This document shows positions 43,571 to 55,850 of a DNA stretch of 64,000 nt, one piece after another (position 1 is the first letter of the stretch; the number at the start of each line of letters is the position of its first letter). The translations under genes were made by a program, and so were the position numbers. The DNA is taken from NCBI RefSeq assembly GCF_019175385.1, contig NC_083344.1:2270965-2334964 (forward strand). Direction: 5' to 3'. The notes under the pieces were generated by a model. That model was not told where the DNA came from. It worked only from the letters and a program-made list of their open reading frames with translations, and did not search any database. This DNA is from Lycium barbarum. Taxonomy: Eukaryota > Streptophyta > Magnoliopsida > Solanales > Solanaceae.

Positions 43571-44440
43571 TTTATGGCTAAAATTTGTATAACTCATTTG
43601 TAAAATGTGTTTAAGACTCATATGTATACAGTTTGAAAGGGGCATATTCATGGCAAAGAAAGTATATTTTATTTAAAAAATGAGCTTTAGGAGGTGTTTT
43701 AGTTTTGAAAATCATTTTTTTTAGTGTTTCAATTACGTCATTAACTCAACAAGTAAATTACCTCATAATTTAGCTAATTATGAATGATTTAATTCCTTCA
43801 AATGTGCACGGCTTATCAAGATTTTGAATTATATATATAATCCAACTTCTTAATGAATTCACTTGTTCATAACTCAAAAATACGAGAAATCTTTAAGTTA
43901 TTTCAACAAGTTCTCGAGTTTAAATAAGTTTGGGCTTTGACAAAGTCCAACTCGTGCAACATTTCAATTTCCAAAAAAAAAAAAAAAAAAACGGTTACAA
44001 GGATTTAGACTGGAACATTTTGGTACTCTAGCCTACCTTCCAATTTATATTTTTTGTTTTTGAGAGAAGATACGTGTTAACATTAAATTTAAGACCTCAT
44101 TTCTCTTAAATTTGCACGCAGCTCAAAAGGACAAAATCTGCCATTTCTAACTTTAAAAACATCTCTCGAACTCAAGCTAACATTTTGAAATCATATTATG
44201 AATAATTAAGCAGTTCAAAAGAACTTACTCCATTTTAGTGCTTAACACTTAATCTCATTTGATCTTTAATCCATTTTCGAAAGAAAAAAAACCATTTGAT
44301 AAAGTTTATCATGAGAAAAGTACTCAATTTAGCAACTAAGAATCACGTTTTGCCTGGGATTCATCTGAGGTTTAGGAAAAGAAACAAGTAAAGAATTGGT
44401 AAAGTTTTTTACAAATCAACAATCTAGCATATAACTAGTA
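43571..44440. other. intergenic, no gene seen
   Basis: AT-rich, with an A-run at about 43973-43990. No gene supported. Confidence 0.5.
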
Positions 44441-44449
44441 TATTATAAA

Positions 44450-45528
44450 GGGCCCTTTACGTATATATACATCTTAATGAGAAATATTTACGAAACGTGA
44501 CGATAATTTTATATTTATAAAACATAATATAACAAATCCTATACAAAACATGCTTTATATTTTTTCCAAATTTTTTTTATTTTTTTTAAAAATATATATT
44601 TTTTTTAAAAAAAATAATATTTTTTTCGCTCAAAAACTTATATATGAAAGTTGTATGAAATGTGTATATCTGGCTCAAGACTTAAAAAGTTTTCTCAAAA
44701 TTTAGTGTATGAAAACGGTATGAAAAATGTATGAAATGTGTATATCTCGATCAAGGCTTAAAAAATTCGCTCAAAATTGTGTGTATGAAAACAATATGAA
44801 ATTTGTATCTTGCTCGTGTCTTAAAATTTCGCTCACATTTTTGTGTATAAAGTTCATGTTAGATTTCTGTAAAATTAATACAACTACAACAACATTGTAT
44901 ACAATTTTGATACAACATTCAAGACTTAAAATAATCGCCCAAATTTTTGTGTATGAAATGTGTATATCTTTCTCAAGGCTTAAAAAGTTCGCTCAAATTT
45001 TATGTATGAAGAACGTATGAAATGTGTATATCTTGATCAAGGCTTAAACATTACGCTCAAAATTTTATGCATGAGAATGGTATGAAATGTGTATATCTCC
45101 CTCAAGACTTAGAATTTCATTCACATTTTTTGTATATAAAGTTCATATTAGGTTTCTGAAAAATTAATACAACTACAACAACATTGTAACAATTTTCATA
45201 CAATATTCAAGGCTTAAAGTTTTCGCTCAAAATTTTATATATGAAAATTATATTAAAAATTTCGCTCACATATACACATTTCATACATTTTTCATACACA
45301 GAAATTTGAGGTAATTTTTTAAGCCTTTGAGCAAAAAAATAATAATTAATATTTAAAAAAATATATATAATAAAAAATATATATATTTTCTGAAAAAAAA
45401 TAAAAAAACGAAAGATATATGAAAATCCGTCATGTTTCGTAATATATCGTTATGTTTGTAAATAAGGAAGACTATCGTTACGTTTCGTAAATATTTCTCC
45501 TTAACATGTATACATACGTAGTTTTCCC
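44450..45528. mobile_element. Mutator-like non-autonomous element with internal tandem repeats
   Basis: This is a 1079-bp element beginning GGGCCCTTTACGTATATATA. It ends TACATACGTAGTTTTCCC, so both ends read GGG inward when inverted. The inverted repeats extend imperfectly for about 70-100 bp, including GAGAAATATTTACGAAACGT. It is flanked by 9-bp duplications TATTATAAA (44441-44449 and 45529-45537), the size typical of Mutator-like elements. It has no transposase, and the interior is a tandem array. Confidence 0.8.
44640..45330. repeat. Tandem array of ~75-80 bp units with ~290-bp higher-order repeat
   Basis: Units contain GTATGAAATGTGTATATCT, then CAAGGCTTAAAAA, then TTCGCTCAAAATTTT. A second motif with AATACAACTACAACAACATT occurs at about 44876 and 45167, which gives a longer repeat. 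The last part is inverted, with CATTTCATACATTTTTCATAC near 45283. The 97-codon frame here is a by-product of the repeat. Confidence 0.85.
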
Positions 45529-45537
45529 TATTATAAA

Positions 45538-46660
45538 TGAAGAAGAAAATCAAACTTATGGGCTCGGGCCCACTTGTATAATCTCATGATTTTCTCAAAT
45601 TTCAGTACAGTTAATAGAATAATTATACACTCCATCTTGAAATCTTAATTGACACCCATATAAATAGAAGTAAAAATACTAAGAGAAGATTATGGGTACC
45701 CGCTTTAACTAAAATCACTGAGTTGGAATCAGGATTAGTAACAATTCCAAACGTGAAATTCAATACCTAATTAAAGCCTCCGTCTTTTCCACCAATTCAA
45801 ACTCCATTATCAATTTTTCTACCCAAATCTCAACTATTTAATTAGAACTAGAAATAACTATTTTACCACGTAAATGCGAGAAACAGAGAGTGGAATAGCC
45901 TTCAAGTGAAATAAACTGTTGTACCTCTAAAGCCTCCTTATTCCTAAACCTCTATTAGCAATATTGTTTCTTAACCCTTCCATATCTCACGTGACGCATC
46001 AGTCATGTGAGTGGGCTTCACCCATTCTTTACTTTATATTTAGCCCTTAGCTGTAGAATCATTCTTCCTCTTATATTCCTGTTTCTATTTTTTTTGTTAA
46101 CTGATATCTGTAGCATATGCTACTACACCACACGGACAAGCAGCAAATTAAATACTCATTTAACTAAAAAGAAAAAGTTTCCTTATGCACATACATAATT
46201 TATTCAAAGTTTACAGCTTGACTATATCTTTAAATACCTTCCTACAACCGTAATTAGCCCAAAATAAGTATTAGGAAAATACGAGACTTTACATAATTTA
46301 TCATTATAAAAATAGTAGGGTTGACATCTGGGAGTCATAGCAACAACATAGAAAAAAAAAAATATTACTCAGACTAGAGACAGCGTCGCGGGGCGGAACG
46401 AAAATGACTGAGAGAGAAATGCCTCTTGTTTTTAAGTGTTAATGTATTTTTATTTTGGTGGAAAAGAATTCTTCTCCAACTTACATTCATCATAATAGGT
46501 TGGTGCTTAGTCCTTGTAATAGTAGGGACAAGAATGAGTGGATTCCATCATTTAGTAATGGCGACATCATGATTACAGAGGGGTGCATTTAAACCAAAGC
46601 CAAGACCATTTGTTTTAGAGAATTAGGGAGAAATTCTTACGTGAGGTACCATTTGTGTCA
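45538..46660. other. intergenic, no gene seen
   Basis: No supported gene or element. Confidence 0.5.
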
Positions 46661-46666
46661 CTGTCC

Positions 46667-46688
46667 TTTTTTTTTTTTTTTTTTTTTT
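46667..46688. repeat. Poly(T) tract, 22 bases
   Basis: Uninterrupted T-run; no retroposon body identified beside it. Confidence 0.9.
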
Positions 46689-46909
46689 AGCACTGTCATC
46701 TCCCCATACGTACTACGATTACCAATTAGGATTAAGATCTTGTAATATTGGAGATTTGTAGAGTAAGATTTAATCTTAAGTTACAGTTTTGGTTAATTGA
46801 CGGGTTGACTAATTAATTGGTAGCAAGATCGAAATATGTTTATAAATTTGGGTCTTGAATAGAAGTAAGGTTGTGAGTATTGATTCTTCTTGATTCTAAT
46901 TTCCTAAGG

Positions 46910-47220
46910 TTACGGTTTACCTTATGGTGAGATTTCGATTAGCGAAGCGTATGTTTAGATGATATTGTCGGAGAATTGATGTAATTGAGTGTTTGTTGCC
47001 CGAGTTTTCTTGCCGGGAACGATAGAGTGTCCGATGCCCGAGGTCTTTGTCGGGATCGTGAGAGTGTGCTCGTGATCTGAGGTCATATTCCAGAGCGAGT
47101 AGTACATGGACTTCGCAGGTCCCCCATGGGTCATGATCGCCGAGACGTGGAGTTACTCCATTCGGGACATGTTGTACAAATCTGCATATGCATTGCATTC
47201 ATCCTACATACATTATTTCA
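46910..47220. repeat. Dispersed repeat fragment with GGGTCATGATCGCCGAGACG
   Basis: GC-richer than its surroundings. It has three imperfect units of about 42 bp (GCCCGAG...CGGGATCGTGAGAGTGT), then GTACATGGACTTCGCAGGTC and GGGTCATGATCGCCGAGACG. I associate this with retrotransposon-related sequence in solanaceous genomes. The minus-strand 93-codon frame is not a recognised protein. Confidence 0.4.
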
Positions 47221-47344
47221 TTGCATTGTATCTTGGTTTCGATTGAAAGAAAAAGGAAAGGACAAAAAAATAAAGCAAAGCACTCGAGCATCTATATCTA
47301 TATCTATATTCTATTTCTATATTACTACCCATGCTTCGTCGTTA

Positions 47345-47560
47345 AAAAAAAAAAGAGTGGACCCCAATCAAAAACACCAAACAATATTAAAAAAAAAAAA
47401 GTGGACCCTACCATCTCCATGTAAAAAAAAAGTGGACCCATATTGAAAAAAATCAAGCACTATTAAAAAAAAAAAAAGTGGAATCCATATTAAAAAAACC
47501 AAGCAACGTAAAAAAAAACGTGCACCCCATATTAAAAAATCAAACAATATTCATGAAATT
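47345..47560. repeat. Poly(A)-plus-GTGGACCC minisatellite
   Basis: Five or more irregular units of A-run, GTGGACCCYA and ATATTAAAA or similar, with a period of about 35-50 bp. Two open frames across it have only low-complexity residues. Confidence 0.8.
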
Positions 47561-48422
47561 CCTAAAATATCCCCATTAAGTCAATAATGATGGATTTATT
47601 GCCACATGCGTATCAACCCATTAGTGGGAGTAAATGAAATTATTGTACAGTAAAAAACATGGACTCCATATTATTGCTTTTCTACAAAAGGTTAAGTAGC
47701 CAAATCATATAATTTCCTTTCTTTTCTTATATTAGCCTTAGATCTAATCTAGATATTTAACTTGTAAAAGAAGAGAGTCTAAAACATTTGGATTTATAGT
47801 ACAATCACTTGTAATATGACTATACGTGGTATCATAATTGAGATTGAGACATAGTTATGTGATATCATATTCTGTTTCAATATGTATACATATACTCCTG
47901 TATGTGAGATATGTACTGGCATAACTAAAAGCTATATAATTTTGTGAAGCTTATAATAGGTAATATAAGTCAAATGTTATTTATAGAAAACCTGCATAAC
48001 TATTATATGTAGACTTGTCCGATCCTGGAATAAAATTTTGTATGTTTCCACGTTTTCCCCCTTTTCTCTATTATTATTCTTGCAATATCTTTATTCTAAG
48101 ATTAAAAGTCTTAAATTGCATCCAAAAGATCAATTTGCAAGGTGGTGATTGGCACATTATATCTGATTCTTTTTAAACGCTAATTCAAATTTTTGTATTT
48201 ACTTGGTTGTAGCCCCTTGGATGCTAATCATGTGTGGATGATATCTAAATAAGCTACTTGATGCTTATCTACTAAATCTGTAGAGTAGAATGATGAACTC
48301 AAAAACATGTAGTTCAACCGATCTTAAAGCATATCATGTTCCTTTTTAAAGATTTTTGGGCTTTTGATTTTTCCCTTTGTGGTGTTTTAGGATTTGATTA
48401 TAATCACAGGACATAGGCCTGG
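47561..48422. other. intergenic, no gene seen
   Basis: No supported gene. Confidence 0.5.
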
Positions 48423-48432
48423 TGACGTGGCG

Positions 48433-49141
48433 GAGAAAAGGACCAAAATCATCTATAATGTTTGGGTTTGGATCAAAATCATACATATTCTTTCACATGG
48501 TGCACTAATAGTACATTATGTTTGCATAAGTGGTGCACTTTTAGTCACAATCCCAAATAAATTTAACGGAAAAGAACAAAAATGCCCCTGAACTTTTAGA
48601 AAAGGTATATAAATACCCTTTATTCATCTATTTTGCTAAAACTACCCCTCAATTCAACTTTTTGGCTCATTTATTCCCCTTGACTAACGGACAACACTAT
48701 TTTTTTTATTTTTTTTTTTAAAATTAAATTGCACATGACATTTTATTACTGAAAAATTAATTTATTCTTTTAAAAAGAAATCTGAAACCTTGGAATTTTT
48801 TTAAATTTGGAAAACTTTTTTTTAACGAGTAAAACCTTGACTAACGGACAACACTAATTTTTTTTCTTTTCAAAATGTGAAAAATTGGATTTTTATAAAA
48901 ATCTGAAAAAATTAAATTTTTTATGGAAAAACTGTGTTTAAAAAAAAACCAGAAAACTATCTTTTTTTAAATCTAGAAGAAAATTATGGAGTATTAGTTT
49001 TGCACATTTTACTTAAAAAAACAATCAGTTTTTCAGATTTAAAAATTGAATTTTCTAAAAAAAAAATGGGGTTTCCACCCGTTAAATTTTTTTTTCCAAA
49101 CTTAAAAAAATTCCACATGTTTTAATGAAAATCAAATTCTG

Positions 49142-49194
<53 letters not shown>

Positions 49195-49601
49195 CTTACT
49201 ACATTTTTTTTTAAAGAAATGGATGTTGAAATTTTTTTTTTCCTTATTCTACAAATAACGATTTTTCAGATTTCTTTTTAAAAGAATAAATCAATTTTTC
49301 AGTAATAAAATGTCATGTGCAATTTAATTTTTTTAAAAAAATAAATAAATTAGTGTTGTCCGTTAGTCAAGGGGAATAAATGAGCCAAAAAGTTGAATTG
49401 AGGGGTAGTTTTAGCAAAATAGATGAATAAAGGGTATTTTTATACCTTTTCTAAAAGTTCAGGGGTATTTTTGTTCTTTTCCGTTAAATTTATTTGGGAT
49501 TGTGACTAAAAGTGCACCACTTATGCAAACATAATGTACTATTAGTGCACCATGTGAAAGAATATGCATGATTTTGATCTAAACCCAAACATTATGAATA
49601 C
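48433..49601. mobile_element. Foldback-type element with ~350-bp inverted arms
   Basis: The left arm (about 48433-48790) and right arm (about 49265-49601) are near-perfect inverted copies. For example, TTGCATAAGTGGTGCACTTT and TTCAACTTTTTGGCTCATTT on the left reappear inverted on the right. A 10-bp direct repeat TGACGTGGCG lies at 48423-48432 and 49602-49611 and may be the target duplication. The outermost about 20 bases of the arms do not match. The loop is A/T-rich and carries a (TA)n tract. Mutator-like foldback is the best guess. Confidence 0.8.
49146..49191. repeat. (TA)n microsatellite, about 23 units
   Basis: Uninterrupted AT/TA dinucleotides in the loop of the foldback element. Confidence 0.95.
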
Positions 49602-49611
49602 TGACGTGGCG

Positions 49612-51557
49612 CTCTCTAGGATCAGAATGACTATTTATCTTTTTCCTTAGTTTTTTGCCATTTAAAATATTATCAAAAACAATTGTTTAATTAAATAAAA
49701 CTCAGGAAATCCTTCGGCCTTAGGTTAAAGCAATCCCAAAAGACGCTAATGTTACCGGTTAAATAGAACTCTAACAGGCACTTCTTTGTCCACACACCTC
49801 CTTTCTTCATGTTCTTTCTTCCCAATACCTTACAGCGAGTCTTCGACTTTTCAGATGATGTATGTAAAAAAGACTCTGCATGCGTCCTTATTTACTTCGG
49901 TGCCAGGTGAGTACTCTGTCTCTTACTTTCGTTGCAAAGTTGGAATTTATTCCCAACCCATGAATAATTTCTTTCATTTAATTTTACTTTTTTGTCTTAA
50001 TCAAAATGTATAAGTTTTCTCAATATATTTTGTACTCTGAGTTGCGGCTGTAAAATACTCGAAAGCCATTTATGAATGAATAACTCGGACTATTATGTAT
50101 TACATGCAACACATTTATAATAAAGCAGTTACACCTGTAGACAATTCAATTTGATTGGGCTTAATCGACTAGAAATTTATTGTAGTACGGGATGGAGGAG
50201 AGCCGTCTAAAATCCTTAAACCTTTGCGTGTTCAGTTTCAATACATAGAGTTTTCAGTTCTGCAATGGAGAAGAAGCACACGACCGGTATGTATCTCAAT
50301 ATTTTACTGATGTTTACAAATTGGTTTCTGCATTAGCTGTGTTTGCCTCCATATACACCGATTAACTTGAAATTTATTTGACCGTTCATCGTATTTGGTG
50401 TTGCCGAAAGCTGTGATTATAAGGATAAGAATCACTCCCAGTCAATTATTATTTCAGCACTTGCCTTCAGTGTGCTTCTATGCTTCTATGCTTTACTCTA
50501 TGACATAAATAGTTTGGATTGGACTTTCTGCATTATCTCAATTTATTATGGATGCTAGCATTGCAGGAATAAAGTTCACCTGTAGGATATAACCATCAAG
50601 CTAATCAGTGCAAGGTTAGTTCATTGTCAGTTCTATGTACGAATACAAATCTCAGCAATTGGTTCAATTTTCTCAAGGTGTCTCCTTATTAAATACTCTT
50701 CTTTTCTCTCTATTTCATAGTGCACAATATAAATTTTTCAATTGGCATGTTGTACACATAGCTATTGTTTAGCAGGGAAATGTTTATTCTTCAAATTCTA
50801 AATTCATGATACTTCATAGAGTTGAAATGTCAGTTTTTAGAACTGTTTACATATCTGGTTATAAAACTGGTGACTAGAGTTCAAAATGATATTTGACTCA
50901 TTTAAAGAAATATGATTAGAGCAAGAAATACGATACAAGAGAAACGGATCATGTTAGTCTTAGCAATTCAAATATGTTAAAACTTAGTTATATAGGTGAA
51001 TATGCCTATCTCCTGCGTTAGATGTTGTCGGCTTTAGATCCTTTTATCAGTTTGAAGGTATGATCAAGATTGAGGAAAACTTTAACCACTGTTTAAGAAA
51101 AAGATGGGTGCAATGTTTAATTGTTGATCATGATGAAACGGAACATGAGTTCTGGAACATAATTCTGCAGTCTTTTTAAGGCTGATTTGTTGAAACTTTA
51201 CATGATCACTGGACGAAAGGTTACATTATGACAGCTATAGTGTTGCACTTTTGAACTAAGACGTGCATTCTTTGGCATGATTCTAAAAAATTTGAATGTA
51301 AGAAGTATATCAATATGCTCTAAGTTGAACTAATTCCTTTACAATAATAAAATCAGTTTAAAGAAATTTGAGATGATTCATCAAAAAGATTATATTCTCT
51401 AAGTTTCAAATGATATTGAATCAATTATAGAGTTTATAATGTTATTCAACTGAATAGTGTGATGGTATCTGGCTCCGCAATGGCACAATCACAATTTTCT
51501 ATCAACTTCTTACACACACATTAACATCATTTGTCAACATTCTACTTTTATTAAGAG
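49612..51557. other. intergenic or intronic, no gene supported
   Basis: A possible short first exon (ATG at about 50266, MEKKHTT, followed by a GTATGT donor-like site) lies after a leader-like stretch, but no downstream exon could be joined to it. Nothing else is supported. Confidence 0.4.
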
Positions 51558-51766
51558 GGTATTTGGATTGACTTTTTAAAAGTAGTTTATAAGTTAAAAG
51601 CTAAAAGTCATAAGTCGGCAGTACCCAACTTTTGGCTTTTGACTTATTTTTGTACTTTGGCCTAAAAGTAAGTGCTTAAGCATTTTTTATATTTTCCCAA
51701 ACACTAAAAAAAATAGAAAAAACTTAAAAGCCAATAAGCAGTTAAAACAAGTCAATCCAAACACCG
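51558..51766. mobile_element. hAT-like MITE
   Basis: Ends GGTATTTGGATTGACTT and AAGTCAATCCAAACACC are inverted (15 of 17 match). The interior has palindromic AAGTTAAAAGCTAAAAGTC-type sequence. No clear target duplication. Confidence 0.75.
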
Positions 51767-53094
51767 GCTAAGTACTGAAAAAATATTAAGTTTGTTTTCC
51801 TTTCTGTTCCACATAAGCAAACAACTGTAAGGTATTGATAATTCCCTTTTTGGAGAGTATAGACTGGTTAGTCTTGTGTTGATGGGAGAATTTAGTAAGG
51901 TTGGAGTTAGGATATGTCACCTTTCACAAAAGATACACGACAAGGTACTATTTGAGTACTTCTAGACAGAGTTGGAGGTGACATTTTGAGGTGTAGTTCA
52001 TGGCTCTGATTCCTTTGTTTGGTTTAAGATGTCTATGGCGCCAAGAGGAAAGAAAATTCTTACTACAAATAGTTATCACCAAGTATGGAGATATTTATAA
52101 ATCTTTGTACATTGGTTCCAAGAAGAAATTAAAGTACATACAACAATGTCATAATTTAAATATTCTCTTGAGTGAACAATAAAGTATGAGGAAAAAAGAA
52201 AAGAAGAAATGTTAAAAATCATCTATCGCAGTGCAAAGCAAGGCGTTGATAATTGAACTTATTCCTTTATGTGGAGTGACTACTAAACCAAATACCATTA
52301 GCTCTGAATGTTGAAAGGCGTGTGTGTCATAATATATGCTTCTGAAATCTTAATTTTCCTTTCGCTTGTAGGAGCAGGGTGAGCTAATTATTGCAGAACA
52401 GTAACTACGTTATGCAAGGAAAGAAATTAACCAGGCTGTACATCAGGTGAGAGAAGTCGCCAACATACATTCAAGTATGTAGCGCACTCTATTCTGGACA
52501 TTCTTAGCCTTGAGGTGATCTTTCACAACATGAACTCTGCAACCTGAAAGATCTTACCTAGGCAGTATGGACATTAAAACAGTCACAAAGATACTGCTCT
52601 TAAAAGGGTGCAAAGGATGTTCCGACTAGAAATTTTGAGAACAAGGAGTTGAAAAGAAAAATAATATTAGAAATTACGTGTTTAGAAAGCAGTTAACTCT
52701 GGAAGTTAGGACTTTGTCTTGAAGTTGTGGTTGGGTACCAAAGACGCGCTCAGTTCTTCTCTAATTCCCCCCCCCCCCCCCCCCACCACCACCCGACTCG
52801 CCGAGTGCTTGAACAGATAGTATCATTGTCTTATGGGTTTTGTTTAAAGGGTTTGAGATTCTTTTCTTGCAGGATAAATCGTTAGATTTGCTTACAGGTA
52901 CATGATTTTTTCCACTGTTGTGAGTGGAACAACGAAACTGAAATAGCGTCAAATAAGTTCTAAAGTAGGTGCTATAGCATATTGATGTTTGGTTTGTAGG
53001 TTAGATGGTAATTGTTTGGGCCAGTAGGTGGTCTTGGTATGAGGAAGCAATTGATATGATGCGTGAATTTGTAGGTTGAGAATTATTTCAGACA
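51767..53094. other. intergenic, no gene seen
   Basis: No supported gene apart from the poly(C) run noted separately. Confidence 0.5.
52767..52784. repeat. Poly(C) tract, 18 bases
   Basis: C18 followed by ACCACCACCC. Such a run is uncommon in this AT-rich region and may be prone to sequencing error. Confidence 0.9.
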
Positions 53095-53103
53095 TTACAA
53101 ACA

Positions 53104-53290
53104 GGGGCGTATGTAGTGTTCGAGGTGGGGGTTCAATTTGAACCCCTCACTTTCAACGGGGTGCATAAATTTGTGTAAAAATTTATTGAAATTACAATAA
53201 ATAATAGATATGAACCCATAATTTTTAAAATATCAACGAAGAATCCTGAAAAATTGAACCCATAAAGCTTAAATCTTGAATCCGCTTCTG
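53104..53290. repeat. Dispersed repeat with GAACCC/GGGTTC motifs
   Basis: Starts near GGGGCGTATGTAGTG and ends near TTGAATCCGCTTCTG, with GGGTTCAATTTGAACCCC inside. It is a relative of 8446-8625. The roughly inverted ends suggest a MITE. Confidence 0.55.
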
Positions 53291-53838
53291 ATTACGACCT
53301 ATTATCAATTAGACATACAATTGCCCTCTACTAAATAGTTCAACTGTATGTGAAAAGCTAGAGAAAAGACCATCAATTCTTGGCAACTTACTGATAACTG
53401 GTTCTAGAACATTGTTACTGCTTTGTTTTGCGGTAACCAATAAACATATGGTAGGCTTTGAACTGTGGGTTTGACCTTTTGGCCAGTTGTGTTGTTGTAT
53501 GGTAACTTTGTGAAAACTTGATTAGTACTAATTGTACTGTACATGAAACAAGGAGGTAAGATCGCCTTCAAAGTCAATGTTAGCTTTAGTAGTCATGAGT
53601 TCTTGACTGAACTAATCAAACAATGTACACTTTCCTATTGTTTTTAGCCTTGAATATTTTATTTGCTTTTATATTTATGCAGCTTTGACTGTAAAGTTTC
53701 ATTTTAATTTTTCAACGGTTAAATTTATATCCTATTTATGAAAGATTAGAATTCTTTCCCCTTCGCGAAGCGCATTATTTCATATCTATGCTTTTCTTCA
53801 TCCTCCTTCCAGGTTATTACGCAGAATCTCTATAGATT

Positions 53839-53957
53839 ATAGCACTCAGAACTTAAAATATGAGTTATTGTTTATTTATATAATATGACATCTCTTTTAT
53901 AGCACTCTGAACTTAAAATATGAGTTATTGTTTATTTATATAATATGACATCTCTTT
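53839..53957. repeat. 60-bp tandem duplication
   Basis: Two copies, nearly identical, of a 60-bp unit containing AACTTAAAATATGAGTTATT. Confidence 0.93.
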
Positions 53958-54162
53958 GTGTCATTTCGTAATCATGAACTCATGATTGTGCTAATTAATT
54001 CTGCAGTTGATCGATCTGGTTCTAATTATATCTAATTTGTGGTGTCTTCTGGATGATGATTAAAGAAGAAAGAGAGCAAAAAAAGAGCCACGAGAAAAGA
54101 ACTATGAACACTTTGAAAAGTTATGCTATGGAATAAGCAGAAGAACAAAAAAGAGTACTGCA

Positions 54163-54795
54163 ATGAACAATCTGAAAACAGTAGTGGATAAACACAACAT
54201 CATTGACAGGTACGAGACACAAAATGAGGAATGCCAGAATATTGGTGATATGCATTCTTCTACTGATGAGGATAAGAGAGCAAAGGCACAAGAGAATACT
54301 GGGAAACAAGATATGTTGCTCCCGACTAGCCTCAATACTGCTAATGGACAAAATAAAGGTGGCATGACCATGGTAGACTTGGGTTCCATATAAGTTATAC
54401 TTAACACCGGACTGAACCAAAGGCATGGCCCTGACATCCAAAATGTCATTGAACAACTGGTGGTGGAGAGTGATGAGGACAGTGTTTCAATGGAGCATAT
54501 ACAGATGATGATGAAAAGGTAGCGGACAGTTTGGTACAAACATTTGCACTTACATCCATTGAAGATGATTTAAGGCGCAGTTCGGTTCGTCGAAGTGGGG
54601 GATAAGAATTTTGGATGTTTAAAATACAGGAATAACCACTGTCTAGTCCCTTCCATGAGCAAGAAATTGGGACACCCACTGGATATTTTTATGTTAATTC
54701 GAAAACATCAAAGTAAATCCAAAATGAATTTACCTGGTACTGGAGATGATATTTTTTGCGGCCACGCTACATTTGCTGAAATAACGTCATTGTGA
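54163..54795 (+). pseudogene. Uncharacterised exon-like remnant
   Basis: Three plus-strand frames follow each other: 54163-54393 (hydrophilic, Asp/Glu/Asn-rich), a middle stretch with QLVVESDEDSVSMEHIQMMM, and 54595-54795 (KNFGCLKYRNNHCLVPSMSK). Composition is more coding-like than the surroundings, and the acidic stretch resembles a nuclear protein linker, but I recognise no family. A minus-strand 137-codon frame over the same bases is hydrophobic and Ser-rich, which is what the antisense of such a sequence would give. It could also be chance. Confidence 0.25.
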
Positions 54796-55109
54796 TAATA
54801 ATTAGTTACGGCGGTGGAAATATAAAAATACCAACAAGCGAACTTTTTTGGGGATATGACATAATTTTTTTTTAAAAAAAACTTATTAATAGTTGTGCTT
54901 GTGAGGCTAATGAAGGGCCCGAAGTGCTGGCAGATTTATTAGTTTTATTTATATCTATAGTCTGGTGTAGGCTTATAGCTGTTTGATGTGTAATTTTTGA
55001 TATTATTTTTGGTGTAGTGTAGTGTTTTTGAGTTACGTTTTTTGCAACTTGATGGGACTTTTTTTGAATTTAAGATTTAAAAATCATTGTTTTCGTCAAA
55101 TTTAGCAAA
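54796..55109. other. intergenic, no gene seen
   Basis: Nothing supported. Confidence 0.5.
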
Positions 55110-55397
55110 CATAAACTATTAAATTAGTTTGCGCTTGGCTAATTAATTTAAAAAATACTTTTGAGTAGCAATTACTGTTTGGCTTAGCTTTTAAAAAGTG
55201 TTTCTATGTATATTTTTGTCAATAGTATTTTTCAAAAAAAGTGTTTTTGGGCAAAAATAATTTTTTCTAGCTTCTAAAAAATCGCTTTTGCTACTCACCA
55301 TAAGTACTTATTTTCTCTCAAAAGCTTAATCAAACACCTCACATTTAAAAAATAAGCACTTTTGAAAAAAAAAAAAGGCTTGGCCAAACAAGCCTCT
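55110..55397. mobile_element. MITE-like repeat, copy 1
   Basis: Interior segments such as AAATACTTTTGAGTAGCAAT and TTTTTCAAAAAAAGTGTTTTTGGG match 55587-55830. The right end GGCTTGGCCAAACAAGCC is palindromic. Confidence 0.6.
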
Positions 55398-55444
55398 TAA
55401 GTATGTAATGAACCATTTTGATCATTTAAGTTTGTCAAAAATTA

Positions 55445-55585
55445 CTACTCCCTTCGTCCCAATTTGTTCGAAGGTTGATCAGTTTGGAGAATCAAACAGT
55501 TTTTTCTTTGACTGAATTTTAAACATAGATTCTTAAGTATTTTATAATAAAACATATTTGAAAACTAAATAAAAAGTATTATAAT
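55445..55585. mobile_element. Stowaway-like MITE, left half only
   Basis: Starts TACTCCCTTCGTCCCAATTT and continues with the usual internal sequence, but the right terminus is missing; it stops where the next MITE begins. Confidence 0.7.
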
Positions 55586-55586
55586 A

Positions 55587-55830
55587 GCCCGTTTGGGCAA
55601 GCTTCTAAAATCAGTTTATTTTAAAAAGTAAAAACAATTTGTATTTGGCCAATTAATTTAATAAATACTTTTGAGCAGCAATTAATGTTTGATCAAGCTT
55701 TTAAAAAGTGTTTCTAAGTGTATTTTTCTCAATAGTACTTTTCAAAAAAGTATTTTTGGGAAAAAGTTATTTTTTTAAGTTTCTGAAAAACTACTTCTAC
55801 TCATCAAAAGCAATCTATATCTATATATAT
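55587..55830. mobile_element. MITE-like repeat, copy 2
   Basis: Begins GCCCGTTTGGGCAAGC and shares its interior with 55110-55397. Its right end is lost, replaced by the TCTATATCTATATATATTA sequence starting near 55813, which looks like a Helitron 5' end. Confidence 0.6.
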
Positions 55831-55850
55831 TATTAAAAGCAGAGAAAGAA
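55813..55850 (+). mobile_element. Possible Helitron 5' terminus
   Basis: TCTATATCTATATATATTAT followed by TAAAAGCAGAG resembles the TC-starting 5' ends of small plant Helitrons. No matching hairpin/CTRR end was found within about 300 bases, so this is weak. Confidence 0.35.

Noticed and set aside
43345..44430. LTR starting TGTTAGAGTC at about 43338
   Set aside because: A TG start and family-like sequence are visible, but no matching second LTR, primer site or CA end with target duplication was found.
50266..50290. First exon of a gene (MEKKHTT then GTATGT)
   Set aside because: Start and donor look plausible but no following exon can be joined; too short to call.
54126..54539. 137-codon minus-strand open frame
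   Set aside because: Hydrophobic, Ser-rich composition is what the antisense of the acidic plus-strand frame would produce; no homology recognised and no start context.
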